A stretch of DNA of 64,000 nt from Hybos culiciformis (lineage: Eukaryota; Arthropoda; Insecta; Diptera; Hybotidae): positions 75,775,303 to 75,839,302 of the forward strand of contig OZ023274.1 in NCBI GenBank assembly GCA_964007475.1, given 5' to 3'. A program made the translations under genes and the position numbers. The notes beneath the pieces were generated by a model, which was not told where the DNA came from, searched no databases, and saw only the letters and a program-made list of their open reading frames with translations. Shown one piece after another: positions 52,822-64,000 of the stretch; position 1 is the first letter of the stretch; each line of letters begins with the position of its first letter.

Positions 52822-54031
52822 TTATTTCATAACTCTACTTTTAGGTTTTCGCCATCTTTTTCTGGCAGCATTCTCTCTTTCTTTTTCCTTTTTTATATTT
52901 TTATCATAATTTTTTCCACTTTTTGTAAATGTTTTTTGCTCATTACGCATTTCAGCTAATTTTCGATTTTTCTGTTTCAGAATATTCTTTTTATTTGCTG
53001 ATTTCTTTTTACCTCCTTCTGAAATTTGAATTTTAATTGTACGACCATTCAATTCTGTATTATGCAATTCAAATCCACTTTGAAATCCCTCAATAGTGGC
53101 CATTTCAACAAATGCGAATCCACCACGTCTTTGTTTTGGAATTCGAACACTTTTAACTTCACCAGCTCGAGAAAAAAAATTTTCTAATTCATCTTTTGTT
53201 GTAATAAAATTTAAATTTGTCACATAAAGTACATAACGATTTGATTTGCTTGCACCTCGTAATAAAATATTTATTTGATCTTTTGTTAATTTTGTGTTGA
53301 TTTCATTTGATTCCTCATCATCATCAGTCTCATCATTAGATTTCATTTCTTCATCCCCACTGGCGACAAAATCTTGAACTTCTTCGTTGGTCACATCTTC
53401 ATTGGAAGCTAAAAAAAAAAAAAAGAATTAATTTTAACGTATTAATAAATATTAACGATAATATGGAGGAAAATGAACGAAAAAAGGGTAGTTAGGAAAT
53501 AAAACAAGATTGAAAATATAACATAAATAGAGAAAGGTAACATACTCATCGTAAGAGTAGATTTTAACAAATTAGAGCCCTTGTTGTACTATTTCATCTC
53601 TTTAGATGGAAATCTCTCCCTTCACCGCACTAGTGACTCCCCGTCCCGCTTGTGCAGTAAGTGTGGGCTTTAAGATGAAAGAAGCTATACCTATTTAGAT
53701 AAACCTACGTAGGAATCGTAGGATACGTACCCAGTCCTACTATTTGAAAAAGTTTTCAACTAATATTACCTTCACCTATAATTTTCATCTGTTATTTTCA
53801 TTAAACAGTTGAATACAAAATTGAGGAATTATAATTTGAGAACGAAATAAGAAGCTAGGTACACAAAAGACACAAACCTTGGAAAAATGTTCCATCTTCA
53901 ATTTCCTTTCTCTTTGCATCGTCGAAATTTCCAAGCAAATCAGCACTATCATCATTTACAGGTTTTTTTGCTATTTTATCAGGTCGAATAAATTCTTCAA
54001 CACAATAATCTGAATCTGAGTCGTCAGACAT
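52822..54031 (-). CDS. Single-RRM basic RNA-binding protein, two exons
   Basis: Exon 1 is 54031-53878 (ATG at 54031, donor CAAG|GTTTGT) and exon 2 is 53408-52822 (T-rich acceptor, stop TAA). The 469-bp intron is GT-AG and the join is in frame: 741 bp, 246 residues. A frame confined to exon 2 would have to begin at a GTG (53394), which is simply valine 57 of the spliced protein. Residues 1-100 are acidic (SDDSDSD, DETDDDEE). An RRM spans about 109-181, with RNP2 LYVTNL (112-117) and RNP1 RGGFAFVEM (146-154). The tail 182-246 is rich in Lys and Arg. Acidic N-terminus, one RRM and basic tail resemble small nucleolar ribosome-biogenesis factors of the yeast Nop6 type, but I do not recognise the orthologue. 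The function inferred is RNA binding in the nucleus or nucleolus. The gene converges on atossa. Confidence 0.85.
53409..53877 (-). other. Intron of the RRM gene with a GC-rich island
   Basis: The intron is GT-AG. Its middle, about 53570-53745, is much richer in G+C than its surroundings. It contains a hairpin ATTTCATCT/AGATGGAAAT, a CCTACGTAGG palindrome and a CCTACG/CGTAGG hairpin. No protein frame is open across it. It may be a transposon fragment or an intron-encoded small RNA; I could not identify box C/D or H/ACA elements with confidence. Confidence 0.55.
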
Positions 54032-54255
54032 TTTTATTTTTAACTTTTTATAAAAATTTTTTTATTATTTATTAATTTAAAATTAATTTATGTTAAATAA
54101 AATAAATTAAAATTATAAATATCAAATTATGAAACTTCGTCGAGCAAAAGAAAACAAAAACACATGTATCTGCTGCTGTCAGTCAGTGTTGTTACGTCAC
54201 TACTAACGATTACTCTCAAGTTATCAAGTCACTAATGTTAATCAACTCACTCCAT
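54032..54255 (-). promoter_or_regulatory. Putative promoter region of the RRM gene
   Basis: This 224-bp interval between the RRM start codon and an upstream transposon must hold the 5' UTR and probably the core promoter. It contains a TGACGTAA CRE/ATF-like bZIP site (54192-54199). The promoter role is inferred from position only; no clear TATA box or initiator is seen. Confidence 0.4.
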
Positions 54256-54258
54256 TAA

Positions 54259-54592
54259 CGGGCTGTCTACATTAGCGATTTAGAATCGCGCGTATTTATG
54301 AATGTATTCTATTTTTTCTGTTTCATTTATTAGTATTTGTGGGTGCTCAATATGTCACTGGGTTAGATTTACAGCATGCGATTTTTATACATTTTTCCAA
54401 ATTGTACCATTTTACTTGACTTAAATGTCAAATTAATAAAAAAAAAGCAAAATTTGTGAGAAGTGTCAAAAAATACGCATGCTGAAAAATTATTCAAAAT
54501 CAGCTGCGATTTTGGATTTTGTATAAAGATACACGAATACATTTAAAGAACAAAATCGCATGCAGGAAAAATACGCTAATGTAGACACCTAG
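54259..54592. mobile_element. Short inverted-repeat transposon upstream of the RRM gene
   Basis: The ends are CGGGCTGTCTACATTAGCG and, reverse-complemented, CTAGGTGTCTACATTAGCG (16 of 19 identical), each flanked by TAA (54256-54258, 54593-54595). A CAGCATGCGATTTT-like motif occurs three times inside, in both orientations (54371, 54474, 54552). The 334-bp size, TAA duplication and lack of ORF fit a PIF/Harbinger-type MITE. It lies about 225 bp from the RRM start codon, so it may have supplied or interrupted upstream regulatory DNA. Confidence 0.75.
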
Positions 54593-55524
54593 TAATACGC
54601 ATAATTTTAGACATGTGAGCAATGATTGGCGCGAAAATGAAAAAAACAAAATATGACAAATTAATATAGACACGAATTTTTTGTTATGATAATTATATAA
54701 TTATTTTTAAAAAAAATTACTATATTATAATCATCTGAAAAATTAATATTATTGTAAAACAATATTATAATGGTGGCATAAAAACTTTTTAACTTATTGA
54801 ATAAACTGAATGTGAGATAGTATAAAAATAAAAATAAGTACTAGGTACCTACTTATATAACAAAAACTTTTTTGTACACGGGAGAATGAAATCACGACAT
54901 TTATATTTACCTATAACTCAAAATTTTGGTCTACTACAGTGCTATTCTCAACCCAAGGGTAGTGAAAAATTTGAAATGATGTGAGTAAAACTTTTGATAA
55001 CTTTTTAAAATTTTAAATTATGTGATTTTTAATTTATAAAGCTTAGACACATATATGTGGAAGTGGAACTACCAAATTTACTATTTGATAAATAAAAACA
55101 ATTTTTTTTTTTTTTTTTCAAATACGTAAGTAGTCACAAAAAATTAAACAAACTTATTTGAAAATGTAGTTAATTTCTATTTTGATTAATTAGCGATTTC
55201 AATTTAATTTTGTGTGTTTTTAGTATTGAATAGTTTTGGTTTTTTGTTTGTTTATATTTTATGAGAATAGGTTGTGAAACGCCTTTTCTCGCTATTTTTT
55301 TGTGTAATAAACAACATAAAATTTAACCTATTTTATAATTGTACGATAAAATGTTATTCTAATTGTAAAACAAATAATTATATATTCTAATCATTGAGGA
55401 TATTAGTGCTTAAAGGTGCATAGTTGATTTTTATACTCAGTTATGAAAAATAAAAAATACCTAAACAAAAACAGATTGTGTGCCTATGAGCTGTTATCTC
55501 TTGAAAACTGGTTGTACCTATTAC

Positions 55525-55813
55525 CATTGAGTAATAATATTTATAAGAGGGACAGAATTCATACAAGTAAATTTTTTTCAAAAATTATGACAATATTTTG
55601 AATGTATTGAGTAAAATTTTTTAACTCAAATGTGTTTATTCTTAATTTTATTATTTTCATTATTAGGTATATTAAGAATAAACACATTTGAGTATGAAAT
55701 TTTTATTCAATACATTGAAAATATTTACATCATTTTTGAGTTATTTGAAAAAAAAAAATTCTGAAATTTACTTGTATGAATTCTGACCCTCTTATAAATA
55801 TTATTACTCTATG
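55525..55813. mobile_element. Long hairpin MITE with 7-bp target duplication
   Basis: Two arms of about 125-140 bp (55525-55651 and about 55668-55813) are nearly complete inverted copies. They begin CATTGAGTAATAATATTTAT and CATAGAGTAATAATATTTAT and run through AGAGGG-CAGAATTCATACAAG to TTAAGAATAAACACATTTGAGT near the centre. CTATTAC directly flanks both ends (55518-55524, 55814-55820). Transcribed RNA would fold into one long duplex. No coding capacity. Confidence 0.9.
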
Positions 55814-56927
55814 CTATTACTAATGTTACTGAAACTGGCTCATATACCTATTTCTTTGATAGGATTAAAAAAAAAATGTATTCAAACAAAATCATAATTT
55901 CATAATAGATGTACCTGTCCTGGAGTATCTATGTCTTACATAATAAAAAGTTCTTAATTTCAAAATAATTTTCTAATTGATAGTAATAATTTCAATTCAA
56001 GAGTAAATTTTCAGGATAATAATGTTAATTCACATAAAGATAAATGCTTTATGTTCTACAAGTACACTTATTATAGATACAGATAAATGTTGTACACACA
56101 TTATATCAGTATACACAAAAACATTTATACAAGGGTTTTTTTTTACTTAAATTAAAAATAAATTTAGATTTAAATTGATCGATGAATTATGCTAATAATC
56201 TTGTTAACTAGATTTATTGGCAACTTTTCAACTCCAAAGAGCTAATTAATATTTGGAAAATGTAAGAAGAGAGATGTTTGCTCTGGAGTTTTTCAAACAT
56301 GATGTTTATGTAAAAAATATTGCATGTACCTTTCGTACACTTTCCAATACAACATATATTTTGAATACAATTAAATTATCTATATCTTTAATGTTCTGTG
56401 GGAGATTATTGTAAACACTTAACTTCCTTTGCAAAATATACTTTGAAATCCCACCTAAATAAAAAATGTTCCTAGATCTCGTTGGGTAATTATGAACTTC
56501 AGAATTTCTTCTAGGTTCGACATTATTTTTAATGTTCCCTTTATTAATTTAAAACTTGAAACTAGAAGTTCGAAATCCCGTAGTGCCTCAACAGATAATA
56601 TTTTTTCGTTATATATAGCTGAATAGATTATGATAATAGAGGTTAGGTTCGTACAGCTTTTGTTGCTTTATTTTGTAAAATCTTAAATTCATGCATCTTG
56701 TAGTTCGAAATACCAGATCAGACAGAATGTAAATAAGTGACATGAGAGTATAGGTATGTGAGCATAATATATCTGAAATATTATTCGTTTATCAGATATT
56801 CTTTTAGTCTATGCAATTTTAACACAAAAAAGGAATTTTCTTTTTGACACAATTTAAATGATTGATTTTAGATCAAATTCGACTATTAGTGCAAGATATT
56901 TGAAAGTTTTTTGACCCTTAATTCTAA

Positions 56928-57559
56928 AGGAGCGTCCACATATGCGTGAGTGAACTTTTTGTTCATTGATGAAATTTCGTGTGTGAATATTCATGTATGA
57001 AAGTGCTGTCCACACATAATTTTGATATAGAATATTCGTGAATGAAATTTGATGTAAAAAAATATTAGTTGCCCAATTATTAAATATGTAAAATATTTAT
57101 TTAAACTTATATATTAAATTAATTATGGTAAATAAAAAAGATCTTCAAGTTGCTGTGGCTGGATATTTTTTTCTGTCATACAATTTTTAATTTTTATAAT
57201 TTTGAAGTATTATTTTGAATTTGAATAATTCATTTATTTTTTTTCAATACAATTTTAAAATTAAATTTACATAAATGTAATTTTAAAATCGCATTGAAAA
57301 AAATAAATGCGCAAAAAAGTGTTTTTTCAAAATTTAAGCTTAAAATTATAAATAACTATGTTATTAAACCCGTGAACAACCCCAAATTTATATAAATGTT
57401 CATATACATGGCGAATATTTCCGCTCATGTAGCGGAAATATTCATGTTCGTTTAGGGATGACGAATAATCACTTTTTTAAACGAATATTGTGTCCACACA
57501 TGCGTCATGTCTAAGCGAATAACGAGATTTCATGTTCGTTCACGCATGTGGACGCTCCT
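56928..57559. mobile_element. Inverted-repeat MITE flanked by TAA
   Basis: The left end AGGAGCGTCCACATATGCGT and reverse-complemented right end AGGAGCGTCCACATGCGTGA align with one 2-bp gap. TAA flanks both (56925-56927, 57560-57562). Sub-terminal GTCCACACAT motifs and ATTCGTT/CGAATA motifs recur in both arms, and the centre has GCGAATATTTCCGC...GCGGAAATATTC. The 632-bp length, TAA flanks and lack of ORF point to a PIF/Harbinger-like non-autonomous family. Confidence 0.85.
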
Positions 57560-57562
57560 TAA

Positions 57563-60500
57563 CAATATTAAGATTACGATTAACGAGCTGGGAACAATAT
57601 GCTTGAAGACGGTGTAGTTTGTTTTTTAAAAATTTATCTTTAATTTAGTTAGTCAAATTTTGTGAAATTGTTTTAGATAATATAAAAAAAGACCAAATTA
57701 ACAAGTAAAAACGTTGTATAAAGAATCGCATAATGTCAGCAATCCAAACATAATTTTTAATAAGAACTTGATTTATGAAATAAGAAAAATAATATATGTA
57801 GGTACCTTAATTCTATGTACATTAATACTACTTATTATTATTGTGTACACAACTATACATCAATGAAATAATTAATGCTGTTGAAATATAACCAAGTAGA
57901 TGCATTTGTTTGAGAATAATTTATGCAAACTTCAGATTTCATAAAACATTTTAATAAACTCCATAATTACTGAAAAAATAATAAACATCATTTTTCTCCT
58001 TTACGATCTAAAGATTTTGTATAGAATCTGAGATTTTAAATTTTATAAAAAAAAAAAATATGCATCGATTAATTATTAATGATTTCGATTTGGAAACAAA
58101 CTCCAAAACGATTTTATTTTTTTTTTTAAGAATTGGAAATAAATAAATAAACTAATTGCTATATGTTTTTGTATCTAGATTTTTTTGTTCAAGAATTTAT
58201 TCAAAATTATTATAATATTTCAATATTTAAATGTGATTCTTTTTTTCATGTGTACTACATAAATTCGATATCACTTATTTTATTTTATTTTTTCTTGCCC
58301 TTTCTGAAGCTGTTTTATATCATGTTTTTGTTGTTTGAGCTTTAAAAATTAAACATAAAAAAATAAAAGAATATTTTTTTTCTTTTTTAATGTGTACAGA
58401 TTTTTATAGTCTTTTTTATATTTATATATATTTTTATATGGTGGATACATTAACATTTCAAAAACACAAAAATTTTGCTAAATGACTCTATATGCCCAAT
58501 ATAATATAACTTTTAAGACGATTTACTCTTTTTTTTTTTAATTCTAAATTTTTTTTTTCTTCTGATGTTTCACATATCATTCATTCATTCGTATATTGCT
58601 CTCAAAGTTACAGGAACACAAAAAAAAGTATATATATATATATTCATATATACAAAAAAAAAAAAATAAAATAAAATTTTATACACAGTATTATCCTCTA
58701 AGTATTCTGGCTGCATCCCTTTTTGGATATATTTTAGTACCTTTTTTATTCATTTTAAATTAATACACTGTTAAAAATTATTTTTTTCACTTACTTCATT
58801 TCTGAATTATTTTGTCCAAATTATTACACGTTTTATTTATCCTTATATTTTTATTGTTAGATAAAAAATTTATCGAAATTTCGGTTAAATTCATTCTGAA
58901 ATATTCTAAAAGTATTTTGCAATAATTCATTAGAGCTAGATTTGTAGAGGTACTACATAGGGTAAAGAAAACAACAAAAGATCTATTATAAAATAATAGA
59001 ACAAGTCAATAGTCAACTAACTTGAACGTCAAATATTTAGAATTTTAGATTATTAAGATATTTCTTCTTTTTTTTTAATGAAAGATTTTATGATTGAATA
59101 TTTTATCTTCCTTATAATTTACATATTATTTATTCATATTATCTTTGCTTTTATTCTTTCTGTACATAGTTTTTTTAATTCTATGCGCTATAGGCCTCAA
59201 GTTATAAACTCTAAAAATTAATATTTTTCACAAAATCTTTTTATATTTTATATAATTACACATATTTTAAGAATAATTTTTTACTAAATTATTACCAATT
59301 CCAAAAATTATAAAATTTTCTGTTATTTCTATCTAAAATCATTTTAACACCCTAAAAAACCTTTAATGACAACAAAGTATAGCTATAGTATAATACGTAG
59401 TGTAATTTGATAATCAATATTAAGTATATATAAATTAAAAATTTTAATAGTGTAATAGACACATTTTTATATATATGTAGCTAAATGTAAGTCTTATGGT
59501 TTCAGAAAGAACAAGCAGCTAAAAAAAAAAAAAAAAAATTAATGTGTCCCATGAATTTTATGTTTCTTTTTCTGTTTATGGTATTTTTTCTATGAGAGAG
59601 AATATGTAATTTTTTTTTTTTTTAGCATACAATATAGTTGGTTTTCATTCTCAAATAAGATGGTGGATATTTTGATAAAATTTATAAAAATTTCAATTGA
59701 TTTAATTTTGTCATTGATAAAATTAGAAATTTTTAATATAATTTAACGTTTGTTTGATGAAAATTGATAAAATAGTTCAAATTTTATAAAAATTTTAGGA
59801 TTTGAGTATATTTGTAAAAAAAAAAAAAAAAATTGTGTAAAATAAAAATAAATACCAGAAATTTATAATTTTTTGTTTTTTTTTTTTTTTGTTTTTTTTT
59901 CTATAATGACACAATCATCAAAACAACTTCATACCTACAACAACAGCAGAAAAAAAAAGATATTACTAACTTTGTGTGTGAATTAAGTTTGAACACAAGT
60001 ATAAAATAAAATAAAAAAAAAAACTTAAAAATCATTTATAGATACTTTTTTTTTTATGAAAGTATTAATTTGAATAGAAATTTAAATAAGTCAAGTGAAA
60101 AATTAACAAAATAATAATATTAAAATTAGTAAATGTTATTTATAATTTCGATATATTATGTGAAATTAATATGGACATAATATAAAACGCGGCTACATAC
60201 TCATATTTATGTTTATGCTAAACAAAGGAAACATAAAATGGGACGTAAAAATATATACTAAAAAAAAAAAAATATCTAACGAAAATGAAGAACGAAAAAA
60301 AAAAAAAAATAATAAAGTACAATAAAAAAAAAATATATACCATAATAATAAGAGAAAATCGATTTTCCAGTTTTTATTACAGAAAAAAATAAAAATATAA
60401 TAATAATAATGAAATAATATGAATTTTAGGTATGTATTTTATTTTACATTTTGAAGAGAGATGGATTGAGATACACGACGACGAGAATTATACATAAATA

Positions 60501-63500
60501 TATTTTATTATTATTATTATTATTATTATTTTAGTAATTAGAATAAGTTGTATATTATCAGCAACAACTGGTGTTTTTGGGGTGGAGTGTTATATAGCCA
60601 AATTTAAATAAGATATTTATTATATAATAATGGTGACAAAATAATATACTTCATTTATGACGGGCTCTTTACTTCTCTATACTTCTCTATACTTCATTCA
60701 TTCTATATTTTTATATAATAATAACATAATAGAAACAGAATATTTTAATTTTGAAGATTTCATTGCATATTGAAACAGAGGGATGATTTATATACATAAG
60801 TACAAATAAATGTATGTCCCAATTTAATTTTTCAATTTATTTCGAAATATTCTTTTTAAGGCTAAATTGATAAATTAATTCCGTTTGTCTGAATTTCATT
60901 GACATTAAGTAATATAGTAGGTGAAACATATATGTTATGAATTAGCTACCTACTTACTTACTTACTTTTAGATAATCATTATGGGGTTTTCTCAATCAAC
61001 TCTTATTTTTAAATCATCATACTAAATTTTAAACTTTCCCATTTGAATACTTAATTAATTCTAATAGTGTAATGTTTACTCATCGATTCAATGATACAAT
61101 TGAAGTGTTTTATCGATAACTGTTTCACTTCGAGTCAGTTATAGTCATTAATAAGATAAACAATTACTATATACATTACATATACATTACAGAAATATAA
61201 GTAATAAAGTATTATGACAAGATATATAAATAATCACTAATATTTAATGTTTATTTTATTTTATTTTTTTCCCTGAATTTCCTTTAAGTCCTTGTACTAT
61301 TTTTATACAAGTTCTTTAAGTTCAATTAATCGACTCTTACTTAATATAACCTAATTCCTAATAATTTTAACTCACTTATTCACAAAAATTATATTTATAT
61401 TTTATTATATATAATATTTACAAATTGGCAAAGATGATTATTTTGTACAATTCGAAGAGCATGAGTATATAAATATTCTTTCATTATAATAGAATAGCAG
61501 AATACTCAGAATAAAGGAATATTCATTAAAAATTACAGAAAATTTGTAAGAAAAACAAAGATTCAAGAGTAGGTATTTATATTAAGGAAAATTATTTTTA
61601 CTTGAATGAATTTTCCATTTTTTTTTATATCTACATATATTCTATAAAATCAAAATTTAACACCTACATAATATCTTTTCAATGAAACCCGTGTCGTAAC
61701 TACATAAAAATATATAAACGCTATTTTTCTTTTATTTTATTTTTTTTTTCTGGTTATCTTTTGAGATATTCATATTTATTTATTTTTATTTTTTTTGTTT
61801 TGTGAATAATTTGAAGGAAGGAAAGAGAAGTTACAATAATCTATGTTTATATCTAGATATTATTTTTATATCGTATTGTAAAAAGAAGGCGACCCATCTG
61901 AAATATATATGTATGCATAAATATGTATGTAAAAAGAACGCGGGGCAAAAAAAAAATATATATATGTTATAAAATATATTTTTTTTTTATTTTGTTTTTG
62001 AAGTTTGAATTTGAACTCATATAGATTTAAATTAAGGTACACAAGAAGTACAAAGTGAATTAGAAAATTATATTTTTAAAATATTTAAATTAAAAATAAT
62101 ATTCAATGATATTGATTTATAATTAAAATGTTAGCATAATACAATATATATATATATACATATAATAGTATAAAATAATATTATGAAAGCTAAAAAGGAA
62201 TGTTAATTTTAATGAAAGCTTATTACTTCACAGTTGGATATACATTATAGAATAAATTCATCTATATGTCCAATGTCCATATTATTCTAAAAAAAATTCT
62301 ATTTTGATTTTAAAAAAGGACCATGAAATTGATTTCTATTTTAATGAATTAATAAAAATAAATTATAATTACATACTATACTATACTAATATATATTACA
62401 TATTATATACATTCTTATTCTTGTATATTTAAAGATATAAAAAGAAATCCATTTTTAGATTAGATCTTATTTTTATTTTTATTAACTTTATATAATTAAA
62501 AAATTATTAAATGAACAATTTTTTTCAACTAATTTCAATAGCCAATTTTTTTTTTTTGAATAATTATTATAGTCATTTAATCTGTTTTAAATTGATTCTT
62601 AAAATTATCGTTTTTGTTTATATGAAACATTTTTCATCGAAACAATTTAAAATTAGAATAATAGGTATACAATTATTTTGGCTGTACAGAGGCTCACGAA
62701 ATTATATTAACGCACAAAAGATTTATTGTCTCAAGTTTGAAGTATGTTGTTAACATAACTTTAATAAATTTTTATATATATTTTTGAAAGCCAAAAAGGT
62801 TCTTTAAGCTTAAATTCAATAGCAATAGCAATAGTATACTTAAGTGTAGGCTTAAGTACATTTTCTAAGCTTTTCTACTTCAAAAAAAATCTACTACTGC
62901 TACTAGAAAGTTGATATATATGTTGTATTATTAAACAAAAACTACAAAAAGGAATTTTTGATATACTTTTATTAGTTTATTACTAAACTACTATAGAAAG
63001 AAAATCACCCTGTATTAAGAATTATAAAATATAATGTGTAGCCTGAAATAAAATGTGTATGCAATCTTAAAGTATATTTTTACAAAAAAAAAAAAAATAT
63101 TATATATATAATAATATACATAAAAAAAAAAAAATTAAATATGTTATAATACAGTGTACATATATTATTTTTTATATTAAAAATGCTGAAAAAAAAAAAA
63201 AAAACTTATACTTATTGGTATAACAATTTTATGAAAATTTTATTTATTTTAATTTTTTTTTATAATTTTTTTTTTTTTTTTGTTTAATATTTTTAATGTG
63301 AGAAAATTTTATGTATAGCATTATATAGTTATTTTTTTAATTTTTGTTTCTGTTGTTGGAAAATGTTTTTATTTTATATGAAAAAAAAAAAATTTTTTTC
63401 TTAAAAAAACAAAAAAAAATTTTTTTCTTGCAAAAAGTAGAAAAAAAAAACAAAAATTTTTCTTTTTTTTTTTTTTCTTCTTACAATTCGTTTGTTGTTA

Positions 63501-63535
63501 TTTTGGTTCTGTTGTTTTTTTTTGTCCAAAACTTC
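57563..63535. other. Gene-free A+T-rich segment
   Basis: It carries (ATT)n near 60506-60531, several long A or T runs, and a short CTTCTCTATA tandem near 60670-60690. I see no supported coding frame, RNA gene or transposon end. Confidence 0.55.
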
Positions 63536-63590
63536 TTTTTATAAGATGCGGCTATTCAGTATTTGGTGCGGCGCGGTAGCATTCAGTTAA
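63536..63590 (+). promoter_or_regulatory. Initiator-like, GC-rich site near the right edge
   Basis: TTTTTATAAG is followed by two arthropod initiator-like motifs, ATTCAGTAT (63554-63562) and ATTCAGTTA (63581-63589). Between them is TGCGGCGCGGTAGC, one of the most G+C-rich spots in the window. Neither initiator sits at the usual ~31 bp from the TATA-like motif. It could be the start of a gene extending beyond the window. Confidence 0.3.
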
Positions 63591-63822
63591 AATTAATTCC
63601 ATTTTTAGATATTATATATTTATACGTATATATTTTTAATATAAAAAATACGTGTGTAATGTTTTATTTTTTTTTTTTCAATTTTCTTTACATACAGTTT
63701 GGCTTCTTTTTTGTTTTGTTTTTTTGTTTTTTTTTTTTTTCAATAATATTTGTCCACCTTAAAGTGTGGTATACTGTGACTGACTTGCTATATATACATT
63801 TATTCTGTTTTGTGTATACATA

Positions 63823-63917
63823 TCGTCTGCTGAGAAATGAAACAACGTATGACATTTATACGTCATTATTTGACGATAGCACCATTCGATTCCTCGTACT
63901 CGATTTTATAAGTACAA
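63823..63917 (+). other. Structured conserved element, copy 2
   Basis: It shares TCGTCTGCT at the start and about 38 of 43 positions in the 3' block (GATAGCACCATT to TTTATAAGTACAA) with copy 1. The central hairpin is ACGTAT (63845-63850) with ATACGT (63858-63863), again with a 7-nt loop, and an outer stem pairs TATCGTC (63821-63827) with GACGATA (63872-63878). Hairpin position and loop length are kept while the stem sequence differs. Confidence 0.6.
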
Positions 63918-64000
63918 CTACTTTGCAATATTCTTAATGTTGATTAAAATGTGTTTTTTAGATGAAAATTGTACGCTACTTGATATTTTTTCATACGTTT

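Noticed and set aside
53392..53394. Start of the RRM protein at a GTG at 53394
   Set aside because: The spliced model with an ATG at 54031, good donor and acceptor, and in-frame join explains the codon as internal valine.

Overview
This is nuclear DNA of an insect, most likely a fly (Diptera). The sequence is very A+T-rich (roughly four fifths by eye, not counted) and full of poly-A/T tracts and short microsatellites. Genes are split by introns with GTAAGT-type donors and T-rich acceptors, and TACATATGTA-type simple sequence, common in brachyceran flies, recurs. I see no bacterial operons, viral genes, CRISPR arrays, or convincing tRNA or rRNA genes. Most short open frames are chance frames in low-complexity DNA.

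Two protein genes are supported, and they face each other. On the + strand, five coding exons at 43423-48193 join without frame conflict into a 1369-residue Atossa (FAM214/ATOS family) protein. On the - strand, two exons at 54031-52822 encode a 246-residue single-RRM, very basic protein that probably acts in the nucleus or nucleolus. About 4.6 kb of A+T-rich DNA separates their 3' ends.

Region by region: 1-43376 has no recognisable gene and may largely be promoter and 5'-UTR intron of atossa. Three splice-site arrangements support that reading: an exon-like unit at 9897-9953, a weaker AG|GTAAGT junction at 26266, and a strong recursive splice site (ratchet point) at 35205 followed by a 77-nt recursive exon ending at 35282. 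This stretch also carries several non-autonomous DNA transposons. 40156-40980 is a hAT element with terminal inverted repeats, a perfect 8-bp target duplication and a decayed C-terminal transposase fragment. 48194-52821 is intergenic with one GC-rich hairpin block. 54256-57562 holds three more short inverted-repeat transposons, one just upstream of the RRM gene. 57563-64000 is intergenic and ends with a GC-rich, initiator-like site.

The least explained signal is a pair of same-strand ~95-bp elements 31 kb apart (32516-32607 and 63823-63917). They share a conserved 3' block and a central hairpin with a 7-nt loop, in which two base pairs have changed on both sides so that pairing is kept. The seven transposon-like inverted-repeat elements, three of them flanked by TAA, also form a coherent picture of PIF/Harbinger-, Tc1/mariner- and hAT-type non-autonomous families.
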